A stretch of DNA of 40,908 bases from positions 1-40,908 of the forward strand of contig SSEL01000054.1 in the NCBI GenBank assembly GCA_008012315.1, read 5' to 3'. Both the position numbers and the translations under genes were made by a program. A model generated the notes under the pieces. That model worked only from the letters and a program-made list of their open reading frames with translations, ran no database searches and was not told the origin of the DNA. Below are positions 1 through 8,958 of the stretch, piece by piece. Source of the DNA: Rhodospirillaceae bacterium (GTDB lineage Bacteria; Pseudomonadota; Alphaproteobacteria; Dongiales; Dongiaceae). Positions within the stretch are counted from its first letter, which is position 1, and the number at the start of each line of letters is the position of its first letter.

Positions 1-37
1 CCCCGGCCCCCACCACCACGCAGTCGACTTCATCCAT
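1..37 (-). CDS. FAD/NAD(P)-dependent oxidoreductase, N-terminal 12 codons only (runs off left edge)
   Basis: On the minus strand an ATG at 37 opens a frame reading MDEVDCVVVGAG to the window edge. This is the first beta strand and start of a GxGxxG dinucleotide-binding loop, typical of FAD-dependent oxidoreductases such as the L-2-hydroxyglutarate or amino-acid oxidase families. GGGGCG just upstream could act as a ribosome binding site. It lies 45 bases downstream of the murJ stop on the same strand, so the two may be co-transcribed. Only the start is visible; the exact family cannot be told. Confidence 0.55.
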   Translation of the reverse strand, partial: MDEVDCVVVGAG

Positions 38-82
38 GATTCGCCCCGATACGATCCGGCCGGGATACTGTTTGGCGGTTCA

Positions 83-1636
83 TCAAGCCTCGGTCGCACT
101 CGGCCGCTTGCGACGGCGAAAATCCTGGACCGAAACGGCACCGGTCAGCAAGACCGCAATGCCATAGGTGGCAAGGCCGATCAGGATCAGCACCGCCAAG
201 GCGCCGATCCGGTTGATTTCGCTGCCGTTCAGATAAGGCTGAGCCAGACGCATCGCACCCCATAAGGCGCCGCCCATCAGCGCCGCGCTCAGGATCAGCC
301 GGGGCGCCACGCGTTTAATCCTGGCATCCAGGCGCAGCAGGCCGCGGCGATGCAGGCGGATATAGAGCATCGCGGCATTGAGCCAGGCGGCACCCGCCGT
401 GCCGGCGGCGATGCCGATATAGCCGATGAAGTGAAACAGGCTGATCGCGATGACGATATCCGCGCCGACCGCGATCATGGCGAACCGGAAGGGCGTCATC
501 GTGTCTTCACGGGCGAGGAAGCCCGGCGTCAAAGCCTTGTTCAGCACATAAGCTGGCAATCCAGCCGCCACCACCGCCAAAGCGGCGGCGACCGCGAACG
601 TATCTTGGGCGGAGAAGGCGCCGCGCTGGTAGACGGCGGCGATGACCGGATGGCTGGCGACAATCAGGCCGACCGCCGCCGGCAGCGAGAGCGACAGGCC
701 AAGCTCGATCGCGCGGTTCTGAATCCGGTTGGCATCGGCCGCCTGACCACTGCGCAACGCACGGGTCAGCGACGGCAGCAGCACGACGCCGATCGCCGAT
801 CCGATCAGGGCCAGGGGCAGTTGATACAGGCGGTCGGCGTAATAGAGATAGGAGACCGCACCGGCCTGCAGGGTCGCCAGGATGGTGGCAATCGCCATGT
901 TGATCTGGTTGAGGCCGCCGCCGACGAGGCCGGGCACCATCAGCTTCATCAGCCGGCGCACATCGGGGCCGAGCTGCGGCCGGCGCAGGCCCAGCCGCAT
1001 GCCGGCGCGATGGCACGACCAAGCCAGCCAGATGAACTGCAGGACGCCGGCCAGGGTAACCGCCCAGGCCAGGATGATGCCGGCCTGCTCATCGCTCTCC
1101 GTCGGAATGAGCAAGGTGCCGATCAGCGTCAGGTTCAGCATGATCGGCGCAGCCGCGGCGGCGGTGAATTTATGCAGCGAATTGAGGATGCCGCCTTGCA
1201 GGGCGCAAAGCGACATGAAGAGCAGATAGGGGAATGTGATCGAGGTCAGCAGGACCGCGAACCGGAATTTCTCCGGAAAGACATGAAAGCCGGGCGCGAA
1301 TACCCGCATCAGCCAGGGCATGGTCAGTTCCGCGCCGATCGTCACCAGCAGCAGAATGATCAGCAGGACCGACAGAACCCGCTCGGCGAAGATTTTCGCT
1401 TCGCTCTTGCCCTGTTCCTCGATCCGCCGGGCGAACATCGGCACGAAGGCCGAATTGAAGGCGCCCTCGGCAAACATCTGGCGGAACAGATTGGGCAGCC
1501 GCATGGCGACGAAGAAGGCCTCCGCCACCGGGCCGGTGCCCAATTGGTGGGCAATCATCATTTCGCGCACGAAACCCAGCGCCCGGCTGGTAAGGGTCAG
1601 GCCGCCGACGGTCGCGACAGATTTCAGGCTGAACAT
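83..1636 (-). CDS. murJ: Lipid II flippase MurJ (MviN family)
   Basis: A 517-residue polytopic membrane protein matching the MurJ/MviN family in length and sequence. The N-terminus carries the typical pattern of a first helix, then GFVREMMIAHQLG and the loop AEAFFVAMRLPNLFRQMFAEG, which is highly conserved in MurJ. Later segments include the GLNQINMAIATILA and YLYYADRLYQLPLALIG regions. Known role of the family: moving the lipid-linked peptidoglycan precursor lipid II across the inner membrane, part of the MOP exporter superfamily with 14 helices. It is divergent from hpnA with a 220-base gap in which I see no clear promoter. The ribosome binding site before the ATG is weak. Confidence 0.95.
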   Translation of the reverse strand: MFSLKSVATVGGLTLTSRALGFVREMMIAHQLGTGPVAEAFFVAMRLPNLFRQMFAEGAFNSAFVPMFARRIEEQGKSEAKIFAERVLSVLLIILLLVTIGAELTMPWLMRVFAPGFHVFPEKFRFAVLLTSITFPYLLFMSLCALQGGILNSLHKFTAAAAAPIMLNLTLIGTLLIPTESDEQAGIILAWAVTLAGVLQFIWLAWSCHRAGMRLGLRRPQLGPDVRRLMKLMVPGLVGGGLNQINMAIATILATLQAGAVSYLYYADRLYQLPLALIGSAIGVVLLPSLTRALRSGQAADANRIQNRAIELGLSLSLPAAVGLIVASHPVIAAVYQRGAFSAQDTFAVAAALAVVAAGLPAYVLNKALTPGFLAREDTMTPFRFAMIAVGADIVIAISLFHFIGYIGIAAGTAGAAWLNAAMLYIRLHRRGLLRLDARIKRVAPRLILSAALMGGALWGAMRLAQPYLNGSEINRIGALAVLILIGLATYGIAVLLTGAVSVQDFRRRKRPSATEA

Positions 1637-1856
1637 GGTACCCAGAGGCTGTTAGGATTTCCGGGACAGAACAACATAACCACATCAAAGTCCAGGCTGC
1701 CCCAGGGCGAATCATCGACCCCGTCAGTTCCTGGCAAGCTTGGGCCATCATAGAAGCGCTCGAAATTCGGCGAAATTGAGATTGGATTCGACCGGCTTCC
1801 GAACGCTTTACGCGCCGGATACCGCCGAATACTTAGAGGCGACAAGAGGTTCTAGG

Positions 1857-2849
1857 ATGACCGCTCTCGTAACAGGTGCGGCCGGCTTTGTCGGCTCCGC
1901 CGTGGTGCGTCAATTACTGGCCCGCGGCGAAACGGTGCGGGTTTTCATCCGGCCCAGCAGCGACCGGCGCAATCTCGATGGCCTCAAACTGGATGTCATC
2001 ACGGGCGATCTGACCGACTGTTGCGCGGTGGAACGGGCGGTCCAAGGCTGCGATTCGGTCTTCCATATCGCCGCGGATTACCGCCTCTGGGTGCCGAAAC
2101 CCGCTGCCATGTTCGCAGCCAATGTCGAAGGTACCCGGCATATCATGCAGGCCGCGGCCGCGGCCGGCGTCCGGCGGATCGTCTATACCAGCAGTGTTGC
2201 CACGCTGGGACTCCCGGTCGATGAACTGCGGCCCGCCGATGAGGATACCCCGGCGACTGCCGCCGACATGATCGGCCCTTACAAGCAATCCAAATATGCC
2301 GCCGAGGCCGTGGTGAAGCGTCTCATAGAAGAGCAGGGCCTGCCGGTGGTGATCGTCCATCCCTCGACGCCGATCGGGCCGCGCGACAGCAAGCCGACCC
2401 CGACCGGCAAGATCGTCGTGGATGCGGCCCGCGGCCGCATGCCGGCTTTTGTCGATACCGGGCTCAATGTCGTGCATGTCGATGATGTCGCCGCGGGCCA
2501 TTTACTGGCGATGGATCGGGGGACGATCGGCGAGCGTTACATTCTCGGCAGCGAAAACCTCACCCTGGCGCAGATCCTGGCGATCGTCGCCAGATTGACC
2601 CATCGGCCGGCGCCCCGCTTCCAGATTCCCCATGATGTCGTGATGCCGATCGCCGGGCTGGCGGAGATCTGGGCGCGGATGACGGGGGGCGAGCCTTTCG
2701 CCACTCGCGATGGGGTGCGGCTTGCGCGAAAGAAGATGTATTTCAGCAGCGCTCGGGCCATCAGTCGGCTCGGCTATCAACCGCGGCCGGCCGAGGCGGC
2801 CCTTGCCGACGCTGTCGACTGGTTCGGCCGGAACGGCTATCTCCATTGA
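1857..2849 (+). CDS. hpnA: Hopanoid-associated sugar epimerase HpnA (extended SDR)
   Basis: 330 residues from the ATG at 1857. I chose this start because AGAGG lies about eight bases upstream and the protein then begins directly with the Rossmann strand MTALVTGAAGFVGSAVV; the open frame continues upstream to 1740 but that part does not look coding. The NAD(P) motif GxxGFxG is at residues 7-13, the active-site serines at 112-113 (YTSSVATLG) and the YxxxK pair at Y142 and K146. Length and sequence fit the HpnA family, an NAD-dependent epimerase/dehydratase-like enzyme found in hopanoid loci; its reaction is not firmly established. The next gene, hpnL, starts 27 bases downstream on the same strand, supporting an operon. 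Confidence 0.88.
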   Translation: MTALVTGAAGFVGSAVVRQLLARGETVRVFIRPSSDRRNLDGLKLDVITGDLTDCCAVERAVQGCDSVFHIAADYRLWVPKPAAMFAANVEGTRHIMQAAAAAGVRRIVYTSSVATLGLPVDELRPADEDTPATAADMIGPYKQSKYAAEAVVKRLIEEQGLPVVIVHPSTPIGPRDSKPTPTGKIVVDAARGRMPAFVDTGLNVVHVDDVAAGHLLAMDRGTIGERYILGSENLTLAQILAIVARLTHRPAPRFQIPHDVVMPIAGLAEIWARMTGGEPFATRDGVRLARKKMYFSSARAISRLGYQPRPAEAALADAVDWFGRNGYLH

Positions 2850-2876
2850 GGATCATTCCTCTGGAGTCGCCATATC

Positions 2877-3938
2877 ATGAATCTGCGTACCGCCATCGGC
2901 CTGATGGTTGGTTTGGGTGTCATCGGTCTTATCCTGGCGAAACAGGATCTTAGCGCCATCTGGGCAGCGGCGGCCGAGGCTGGCTGGGCGCTGATCCCCG
3001 CGCTGGGCTGGCGCGCGGCGTCGATCGTTTTCGCCGCCGGCGCCTGGCGCAGCCTGTTCGTGGCGCCGTTCGTGCCACCGATTCGGCAGACCGCGCTGGG
3101 CCGCTGGATCGGCGAAGCGATCAACACCCTGCTGCCGGTCGCTCAAGTGGGTGGCGACGTCGTCCGCGGCCGTTTGTTGCGACATTACCTCGCGATGGCG
3201 GATCATGCACAGAAGGCGCAAAGCCACGGCTCGCATGGTCATGGAATCCCTGGCGGCGTGTCGGTCGCCGCGACCGTCGTCGCCGATCTCACCCTGAACC
3301 TGGTGGCGCAACTTATTTTTGCCCTGCCGGGTCTCTGGCAATTATGGCGCAGCAACGACATTACCGGCTGGCGCGCCCTTGGCTGTCTGGGGATCGCGGC
3401 TTTGCCCTTGGGGCTGCTGCTGCTGGCGCAATCGCCCGGCGTGATCCGGGTGACAACCGGCCTTGCCCGGCGGCTTGGCCTGATCAAGGAAGGCAAGACC
3501 AGCGGCCATCCCGGCCTCGGCTTCGAACAGGCGGTCTGGCATCTTTATGCGCGGCACCGGATCGTCGCGGTGGCGCTGGGCTGGCATCTGCTGGCCTGGA
3601 TCTGCCGCGCCGGCGAGGTGTGGTTCGTCCTGCGGCTGCTCGGCCATCCGGTCGGCTTTCTCGATGCCGCGGCCATCGAAGGATTGCTCGGCGCCGTCCG
3701 GGCGGCGGCCTTCCTGCTGCCGGCCGGATTGGGCGTTCAGGAAGGCGCTTTGATCTTGCTGTGCGGCTGGGTCGGCGTGCCGCCCAGCTCGGCCCTGGCG
3801 CTGGCCCTGCTCAAGCGGGCACGCGAACTGGCGATTGGCTTGCCCGGCCTGCTGGCCTGGCTTGCCGCCGAGCAGGCGGTCCGGCGAGATGCCCGACGGA
3901 TGAGCGGCGCTGCGGCCAAGGTCGACAAGACGATCTGA
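2877..3938 (+). CDS. hpnL: Hopanoid-associated membrane protein HpnL (LPG synthase TM-like family)
   Basis: 353 residues, about eight hydrophobic helices, with the flippase/LPG-synthetase membrane-domain character of the UPF0104 family. Recognisable parts are the N-terminal helix, a loop with TLLPVAQVGGDVVRGRLL (residues about 83-100) and the C-terminal LPAGLGVQEGALILLCGW, both conserved in HpnL-type proteins. HpnL is known as a hopanoid-locus inner-membrane protein thought to help move lipids or hopanoids; direct biochemical evidence is limited. A His/Ser-rich loop (AQKAQSHGSHGHG, near residue 115) is unusual but in frame. It follows hpnA closely and probably shares its transcript. It converges with the glycosyltransferase downstream, 34 bases away, with no obvious terminator between them. 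Confidence 0.82.
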   Translation: MNLRTAIGLMVGLGVIGLILAKQDLSAIWAAAAEAGWALIPALGWRAASIVFAAGAWRSLFVAPFVPPIRQTALGRWIGEAINTLLPVAQVGGDVVRGRLLRHYLAMADHAQKAQSHGSHGHGIPGGVSVAATVVADLTLNLVAQLIFALPGLWQLWRSNDITGWRALGCLGIAALPLGLLLLAQSPGVIRVTTGLARRLGLIKEGKTSGHPGLGFEQAVWHLYARHRIVAVALGWHLLAWICRAGEVWFVLRLLGHPVGFLDAAAIEGLLGAVRAAAFLLPAGLGVQEGALILLCGWVGVPPSSALALALLKRARELAIGLPGLLAWLAAEQAVRRDARRMSGAAAKVDKTI

Positions 3939-3972
3939 CCCCGGTCGTGCTTAGCCGCAGCTTTGTCATCTG

Positions 3973-5304
3973 TTAGGCGGCCATGCTTTCGTCGGCTGGG
4001 GTAACATCGCGTAGGGGATGGGCCGTGCGGGCCATTTGCGCCGCGCGACGCCAGGCCGGGAGAAGGTCGCTGCGCAACACCTCAATCCAGCTCGGCCACT
4101 TGCTGTCGATCCAACCGCTGGCGGCCTTGCCGACCGAGTGTCGCCATCCCGGCTGTTTCAGCAATGACCCCGTGACTGATGCCCAATCCGCCGGATTCCG
4201 GCTTGCCAGGACAAAGCCGTCAGCGCCCGGCTGGCCGATGAATTGCGCGCCGCCATGGCTGGCGGCCACCAGCACCGGCAAGCCGCTGGCTTTCGCTTCC
4301 AGGACCACGTTCGGCGACACCTCCGTGGTCGAGGGAAAGAGGAAAAGATCTGCGCTGGCATAGAGCCAGGCGAGGGTCTCCTGTGGCACATGGCCCGGCA
4401 GGCAGGCCCGCTCGCCGAGCAAAGCGGCGATCCTGCTCCTGTCCTCGCCATCGCCGACGATGAGAAGCTGGATATCCTGTCCCGCCTGAATGAGCTGGCG
4501 TGCTGTTTCAGCCACCAGCATCGCGCTTTTGCTGGCATCCACCCGGCCGGCGAACATCATGACCGGCCGCTCTGTGGGGATGCCATAGATCTGCTGCAAT
4601 CTTGCCCGGTCCCGGTGACGCGGCGAAAAGCGCGCCGCGTCGATACCGCGCCGCAGGAGAGCCAGACGATGCTGTCCCAAGCGCTCCAGCAGACGCTGAT
4701 AGTCTTCCGGCTTGGATACCAGAACCTGGTGGCAGCGGTGCAAGCGGGCATCGATCGTCCGCGACATGTGCGCGGCGATATGGTCCGGCAGACGCAGCCG
4801 GTCGCTCAGCATGCCGCCCAGGCGCGCCCCGGCCATCCGACGGAAAACGTCGCTGGCATAGATCCGCGTGAATTGCGGGATATCCGTATGGATCGATGCG
4901 ATGAGACCGCTGTCATGGCGTCGCGCATGGGACAGGGCGCTGCGGCCGAAGCTGAAGAAATCGGTCGCATGGACGACATCGCTGCCGGCCAGCGCCGCCG
5001 CCACGGCGGGGTGAAACGGAGCGAGATCCGTATGCCCCGCACCTTGGTCAAGAAATCGTAGCCGCCGGGTGCTGAAGACCGCCGGATGCTCACGCAGGCG
5101 GACATGTCCGGCCAGATGCTCGACGCGACTGGCCTTGCCGAGGAAATGCACCGTCAGATCCAACTCTTCAGGCAGAGCGATGGCCGCCTCGGCAAATCGC
5201 TCCCAGCATTTGACATGGCCGCCGGCGGTACCGCCGCGCTCCAACGTCACGAGGACGGCGACCCGCAAGGCGGATTTGCGGAGCGCGCGATCGCATTTGG
5301 TCAA
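3973..5304 (-). CDS. Glycosyltransferase family 4-type (GT-B fold)
   Basis: 443 residues if translation begins at the TTG at 5304, which has GGAGCC five bases upstream; an ATG at 5376 would add 24 residues but has no visible ribosome binding site. The C-terminal half is a clear glycosyl transferase group 1 domain: MMFAGRVDASKSAML, LLIVGDGEDRSRI, then the EX7E donor-site motif in TEVSPNVVLEAKASG (encoded near 4290-4322) and GLPVLVAASHGG. The N-terminal half has the acceptor-side strand with a glycine-rich loop (LERGGTAGGHVKCWERF). The family transfers sugars from nucleotide-sugar donors; layouts like this occur in lipid mannosyl- and SQDG-type enzymes. Its place beside hpnA and hpnL suggests a lipid substrate, which is inference. 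Confidence 0.85.
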   Translation of the reverse strand: MTKCDRALRKSALRVAVLVTLERGGTAGGHVKCWERFAEAAIALPEELDLTVHFLGKASRVEHLAGHVRLREHPAVFSTRRLRFLDQGAGHTDLAPFHPAVAAALAGSDVVHATDFFSFGRSALSHARRHDSGLIASIHTDIPQFTRIYASDVFRRMAGARLGGMLSDRLRLPDHIAAHMSRTIDARLHRCHQVLVSKPEDYQRLLERLGQHRLALLRRGIDAARFSPRHRDRARLQQIYGIPTERPVMMFAGRVDASKSAMLVAETARQLIQAGQDIQLLIVGDGEDRSRIAALLGERACLPGHVPQETLAWLYASADLFLFPSTTEVSPNVVLEAKASGLPVLVAASHGGAQFIGQPGADGFVLASRNPADWASVTGSLLKQPGWRHSVGKAASGWIDSKWPSWIEVLRSDLLPAWRRAAQMARTAHPLRDVTPADESMAA

Positions 5305-5505
5305 GTTGGCTCCTGAAGTCGAACAATGATCGGCTCGGTGGGACGAAGCGAAGGCAGCTTCCGCTCGCAGCCGCATAGCTTAATCGCGCCGGCTTACGGC
5401 ACACTGACCGCTGCGCCTCCCTGGCGTCGTCGGCATAGGACTTGTTTTTCACCGGAGGTTTTCCGTCAGGACAACGCGCGATGGGCGGCCGATGCGGTCG
5501 GCCCA

Positions 5506-6927
5506 CTAGCCATCCTGCTTCGCCTTGGATAAAGCGCCATGTCCGGTAACCTCCGCCCCGGCATTGGCCGGCAGGCGGAGATAGACCAAGGCGGACATCG
5601 CGGCGATCAGGCCGACCGTCAGGAATGGTATCAGGAAGCTGTCAGCGCGTATCTGGCCGCCGCTATTGGCTGCCAGCGTCAGGTGAAGTGACAAGGCACC
5701 GATGCCGACGCCGAAACTGAGGGAGAGCTGTTGCGCAATGCTGGAGAAGCTGGTGGCTTGGCTCAACCGGTCGCGCGGCACTTCGGCCACGGTCAGTGAA
5801 TTGATGCTGGTGAATTGCAGCGAGCGGAAGAAGCCGCCGATCAGCAGCGCCGTCAAAATCAGCAGGCCCGGCGTTTCCGGTCGGAACAGGCCGTTGATCA
5901 GGATGAAGGCGGCGCTGATCAGGGCATTGGCGATCAGGACCTGGCGGAAGCCGAAGCGGCGCAGGATGGGGCCGGCCGTCAGCTTCATCAGCATGGCGCC
6001 GGCCGCCGAGGCGAAAGTAAGGCTGCCCGAGGTGAAGGCGCTGAGGCCGAAGCCGAGCTGCAGCATCATCGGTAGCAGGAAGGGCGTTGCACCGACGGCG
6101 CAGCGGAACAGGAAACCGCCGATCACGCCGGCGCGGAACGTGCCGATCTGCAGCAGCGACAGATCGATCACGGGGTAGGAGCAGCGCCGGGCATGCAGCA
6201 CGTAAAGCAACAGCGAGGTCGCGCCGCCGACCAGCAGGGCATTGACGATGCCCTGGGGAATGAGATCGCGGCCGATCGCCTCGAAGCCGAAGATCAGGCC
6301 GGTAAAGCCGATGGCCGTCAGGCAAAAGCCGCGGAAATCGAAGGGACGCACCGTGCTTTCCCGGACATCCTCGATGAAGAGCGTGGCGAGAACCAGTCCC
6401 AGCAGGCCGATCGGAATGTTGATCCAGAAGATCCAGTGCCAGGACACATAGGTGACCAGGAAACCGCCCAGGGGCGGCCCGATGACCGGGCCGATCAGGG
6501 CGGGAAAGGTGAGATAGGCCATGGCCCGCACCAGTTCATGGCGTTCCACCGACCGCATCAGCACCAGCCGCCCGACCGGCACCATCATGGCGCCGCCCAG
6601 ACCCTGGAACAGCCGCGCCAGGACGAATCCCGTCAGCGACTGCCCAAGCCCGCAAAGCACCGATCCGGTCATGAAAATCACGATGGCGACGCGAAAAATG
6701 AGTCGGGCGCCGAACCGGTCGGCCAGCCAGCCGCTGATCGGAATGAAAACGGCGAGGCTGAACAGATAAGAAGTGATCGCCAGGTTGAGGTGCAACGGGC
6801 TGGTCTTGAGCGACTGCGCGATCGTCGGCAAGGCCGTGGCCAAGACCGTCGAGTCGAGATTTTCCATAAAAAGCGCCGTGGCGATGATCAGCGGAACCAG
6901 CATCTGGCGCGAGCGTTTAACTGTCAT
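5506..6927 (-). CDS. MFS drug exporter, DHA2-like (EmrB/QacA type)
   Basis: 473 residues, strongly hydrophobic throughout with around 14 helices. The first helix has the antiporter-type pattern FMENLDSTVLATALPTIAQSL, the loop between helices 2 and 3 gives GWLADRFGARLIF (MFS motif A), and helix 5 carries a motif C-like GPVIGPPLGGFLV. These mark the DHA2 drug:H+ antiporter group; the substrate is unknown. The gene stands alone, with no HlyD-type adaptor next to it, unlike the second exporter at 8959. A perfect inverted repeat overlaps the start codon (6915-6939), which may be a repressor site. The ribosome binding site is weak. Confidence 0.88.
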   Translation of the reverse strand: MTVKRSRQMLVPLIIATALFMENLDSTVLATALPTIAQSLKTSPLHLNLAITSYLFSLAVFIPISGWLADRFGARLIFRVAIVIFMTGSVLCGLGQSLTGFVLARLFQGLGGAMMVPVGRLVLMRSVERHELVRAMAYLTFPALIGPVIGPPLGGFLVTYVSWHWIFWINIPIGLLGLVLATLFIEDVRESTVRPFDFRGFCLTAIGFTGLIFGFEAIGRDLIPQGIVNALLVGGATSLLLYVLHARRCSYPVIDLSLLQIGTFRAGVIGGFLFRCAVGATPFLLPMMLQLGFGLSAFTSGSLTFASAAGAMLMKLTAGPILRRFGFRQVLIANALISAAFILINGLFRPETPGLLILTALLIGGFFRSLQFTSINSLTVAEVPRDRLSQATSFSSIAQQLSLSFGVGIGALSLHLTLAANSGGQIRADSFLIPFLTVGLIAAMSALVYLRLPANAGAEVTGHGALSKAKQDG

Positions 6928-6939
6928 GCTTTGTTAAAC
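6915..6939. promoter_or_regulatory. Inverted repeat over the start codon of the MFS exporter
   Basis: GTTTAAC at 6915-6921 and GTTAAAC at 6933-6939 are perfect inverted copies separated by 11 bases, and the ATG of the exporter (6925-6927) lies in the spacer. A dyad in this position is what a repressor that senses the exported drug would use. No regulator gene is adjacent, so the binding protein is unknown and the role is inference. Confidence 0.4.
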
Positions 6940-7093
6940 TTCTGAAAGGCATCCTATCGTAAAGGCAAAGCCGTCGGGGAGGGGTGCGAATATGATCTTC
7001 ATGTCATGCGATTTTGACAACGGACGGGCTTTTGCCAATAAATCCGTCTGTCGCGGGTACTTGGACATCTGCCGGATGCGGTCAACGCTTGAA

Positions 7094-7121
7094 TTGATTT
7101 ACGTCCAGATCATCTCATAAT
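7094..7121 (+). promoter_or_regulatory. Candidate sigma-70 promoter for the histidine kinase
   Basis: TTGATT at 7094-7099 and CATAAT at 7116-7121 with a 16-base spacer resemble -35 and -10 elements, in a locally AT-rich stretch about 45 bases before the kinase start. Alphaproteobacterial promoters are degenerate, so this is a suggestion only. Confidence 0.4.
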
Positions 7122-7163
7122 AGAATTATGGGAATATAGGGACCGGCTGTCGAGGCCCTGATC

Positions 7164-8492
7164 ATGCATCTGGCTTGGCGTGTTGCCGTCATCTACGCCG
7201 TTATTTCGGCTCTGTGGATTCTGTTCTCGGACAGGGTTGTCGATCGCCTGCCGCCCAGTTTCATTTCCGAAGCGCAAACCTTCAAAGGCGTCGGCTTTGT
7301 CCTGATCAGCGCGGTTCTGATCTTCTTTCTGATCGCGCGGCATGATCGCCATCGCCGCTTGCTGGATCTGGCCCTGGAAGCACATCCGTCGGGCATCCTC
7401 ATCGCCGACATGCAGTTGCGCGTCACCTATGCCAATTCCAGCATCACCGAGATCAGCGGCTATCGCCCCTCGGAACTGATCGGCCGCAATCCGCGCATGC
7501 TGGGCTCCGACCTGACACCGCCGGCGGTATTCACCGCCATGCATCGCGCCCTCGACCAGGGCGAAAGCTGGTCGGGCGAGTTTCTGAACCGGCGTAAGTC
7601 GGGGGATCTCTATTGGGCGGCCACCACGATCACGCCGCTGACCAATGGCCGCGGCCGGGTCATCAGCTATGTCGGCGCGATGACCGACATCACCAGCGAA
7701 AAGCGCACTCAATCGGCGATTCTGGAAGCAAAGAACCTGGCTGAGGAGGCCAATCGCACGAAAAGCGATTTCCTCGCCAATATGAGCCACGAATTGCGGA
7801 CACCGCTGAATGCCATCGTCGGCTTCACCGATCTGCTGCGGCGCGGCTATGCGGGCGTGCTGATGCCAAGCCAGCAGGAATATATCGACAATATCGGCAA
7901 AAGCAGCGAACACCTGCTTGGCGTCATCAATTCCGTTCTCGATCTTTCCAAGGTCGAACTCGGCCATTTCCGGGTGGAATTGAGCGAACTGGAATTGAAC
8001 CGGCTGGTGGGCGAATGCCTGAACATGCTGGACAGCATCGCGCTCAAGAAGGATGTTGCCATCCGTTTCCAGCCAGCCCAGGACCGCATCGCGGTGGTTT
8101 CAGATCGCCAGGCCGTGCGGCAGATCATTGCCAATATCGTCGGCAACGCCATCAAGTTCAGCCCCGGTGGCAGTCATATCGACGTGACGACCGATCAGCG
8201 GGTGGAAGAATTCATCATCACGGTCGCCGATCAGGGGCCCGGCATGTCGAGCGAGCAGATGTCGCGCATCTTCGAACCCTTCCAGTCGCGGGCGGCCCAT
8301 AACGCCAACCAGACCGAAGGAACCGGGCTCGGGCTTTCCATCTGCCGCAAGCTGGTGGATGCGCTGAACGGCCATATCAGCTTTTCCAGCCGCGAGGGCG
8401 AAGGAACCTCGGTCGTGGTCACGCTGCCCGTCAACCGGCAGCTCGATCCCATCGCGTCATCTGCCCGCCCGAACCGGGCTGCCGGCATTTGA
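7164..8492 (+). CDS. PAS-domain sensor histidine kinase (orphan)
   Basis: 442 residues. Two N-terminal membrane helices (about residues 5-22 and 41-58) enclose a very short periplasmic loop. A PAS domain with PAC tail follows (about 65-180; ITEISGYRPSELIGRNPRML, then ISYVGAMTDITSEKR). The dimerisation domain holds the H-box FLANMSHELRTPLNAIVGF with the phospho-accepting His at 209. The ATPase domain has the N-box NIVGNAIKFSPGG, G1 box DQGPGMS and G2 box GTGLGLSIC. The protein ends soon after the ATPase domain, so there is no receiver domain. No response regulator gene adjoins it, so the partner must be elsewhere. With so small an outer loop the signal is probably intracellular, through PAS, or in the membrane. 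Confidence 0.93.
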   Translation: MHLAWRVAVIYAVISALWILFSDRVVDRLPPSFISEAQTFKGVGFVLISAVLIFFLIARHDRHRRLLDLALEAHPSGILIADMQLRVTYANSSITEISGYRPSELIGRNPRMLGSDLTPPAVFTAMHRALDQGESWSGEFLNRRKSGDLYWAATTITPLTNGRGRVISYVGAMTDITSEKRTQSAILEAKNLAEEANRTKSDFLANMSHELRTPLNAIVGFTDLLRRGYAGVLMPSQQEYIDNIGKSSEHLLGVINSVLDLSKVELGHFRVELSELELNRLVGECLNMLDSIALKKDVAIRFQPAQDRIAVVSDRQAVRQIIANIVGNAIKFSPGGSHIDVTTDQRVEEFIITVADQGPGMSSEQMSRIFEPFQSRAAHNANQTEGTGLGLSICRKLVDALNGHISFSSREGEGTSVVVTLPVNRQLDPIASSARPNRAAGI

Positions 8493-8559
8493 TCCGACAT
8501 ATGATCCGGCAGATGGGCTCGCATGCCGCCGCCCTCGCCTGAGCGCGGCGATCAAAGCG

Positions 8560-8892
8560 TCAGCTTTTCCATTCGACGACCAGCATCAGGCAGCCGGTTT
8601 CGGTGCGTGTATTGTGATAGCTGCCCGGCGCGAAGCTGACGAAATCGCCGGCTTTCAAGACGCGGCCATCGCTTTCGATCGCCTCGCCCTCGATGACGAA
8701 GAATTCCTCATAGCCCGGATGGGTGTGCAGCGTGGTGACGGCGCCCGGCAGCATCTTGAAGTAATAGCTGCCCGTGGCGCGCTGGCGGTCATAGGTCACC
8801 GGCAGCCATTGGATCAGGCGCAACTGATCCGGCCCTTCAAGATCATAGGGGATGACGTCCGCTTCATTGGTCTTGATCACGGTCGGCTGCAT
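8560..8892 (-). CDS. Small cupin-domain protein
   Basis: 110 residues from the ATG at 8892, chosen because GGGGAGAG lies seven bases upstream; a further ATG at 8919 has no such site. It is a single-domain cupin: the first motif is visible as LHTHPGYEEFFVIEGEA and the second as PGSYHNTRTETG, giving the His/Glu set that usually binds a divalent metal. Such proteins are metal-dependent dioxygenases, isomerases or simple ligand binders; nothing here tells which. It lies 66 bases upstream of the DHA2 pump gene on the same strand and converges with the histidine kinase. Confidence 0.8.
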   Translation of the reverse strand: MQPTVIKTNEADVIPYDLEGPDQLRLIQWLPVTYDRQRATGSYYFKMLPGAVTTLHTHPGYEEFFVIEGEAIESDGRVLKAGDFVSFAPGSYHNTRTETGCLMLVVEWKS

Positions 8893-8958
8893 TGTCGGCT
8901 CTCCCCGGGCGATTTTCACCGCAGTCTAGAAAGCGCCGATATGTCAAGGCAAGGGCAA

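Noticed and set aside
350..1753. A 467-residue plus-strand frame antisense to murJ
   Set aside because: Composition is Arg/Gln/Asp/His-rich and low-complexity, as expected from the reverse frame of a GC-rich membrane gene; murJ is clear on the other strand.
5484..5508. GGCCGA/TCGGCC hairpin at the end of the first MFS gene as a terminator
   Set aside because: Only six pairs and no T run on either strand.
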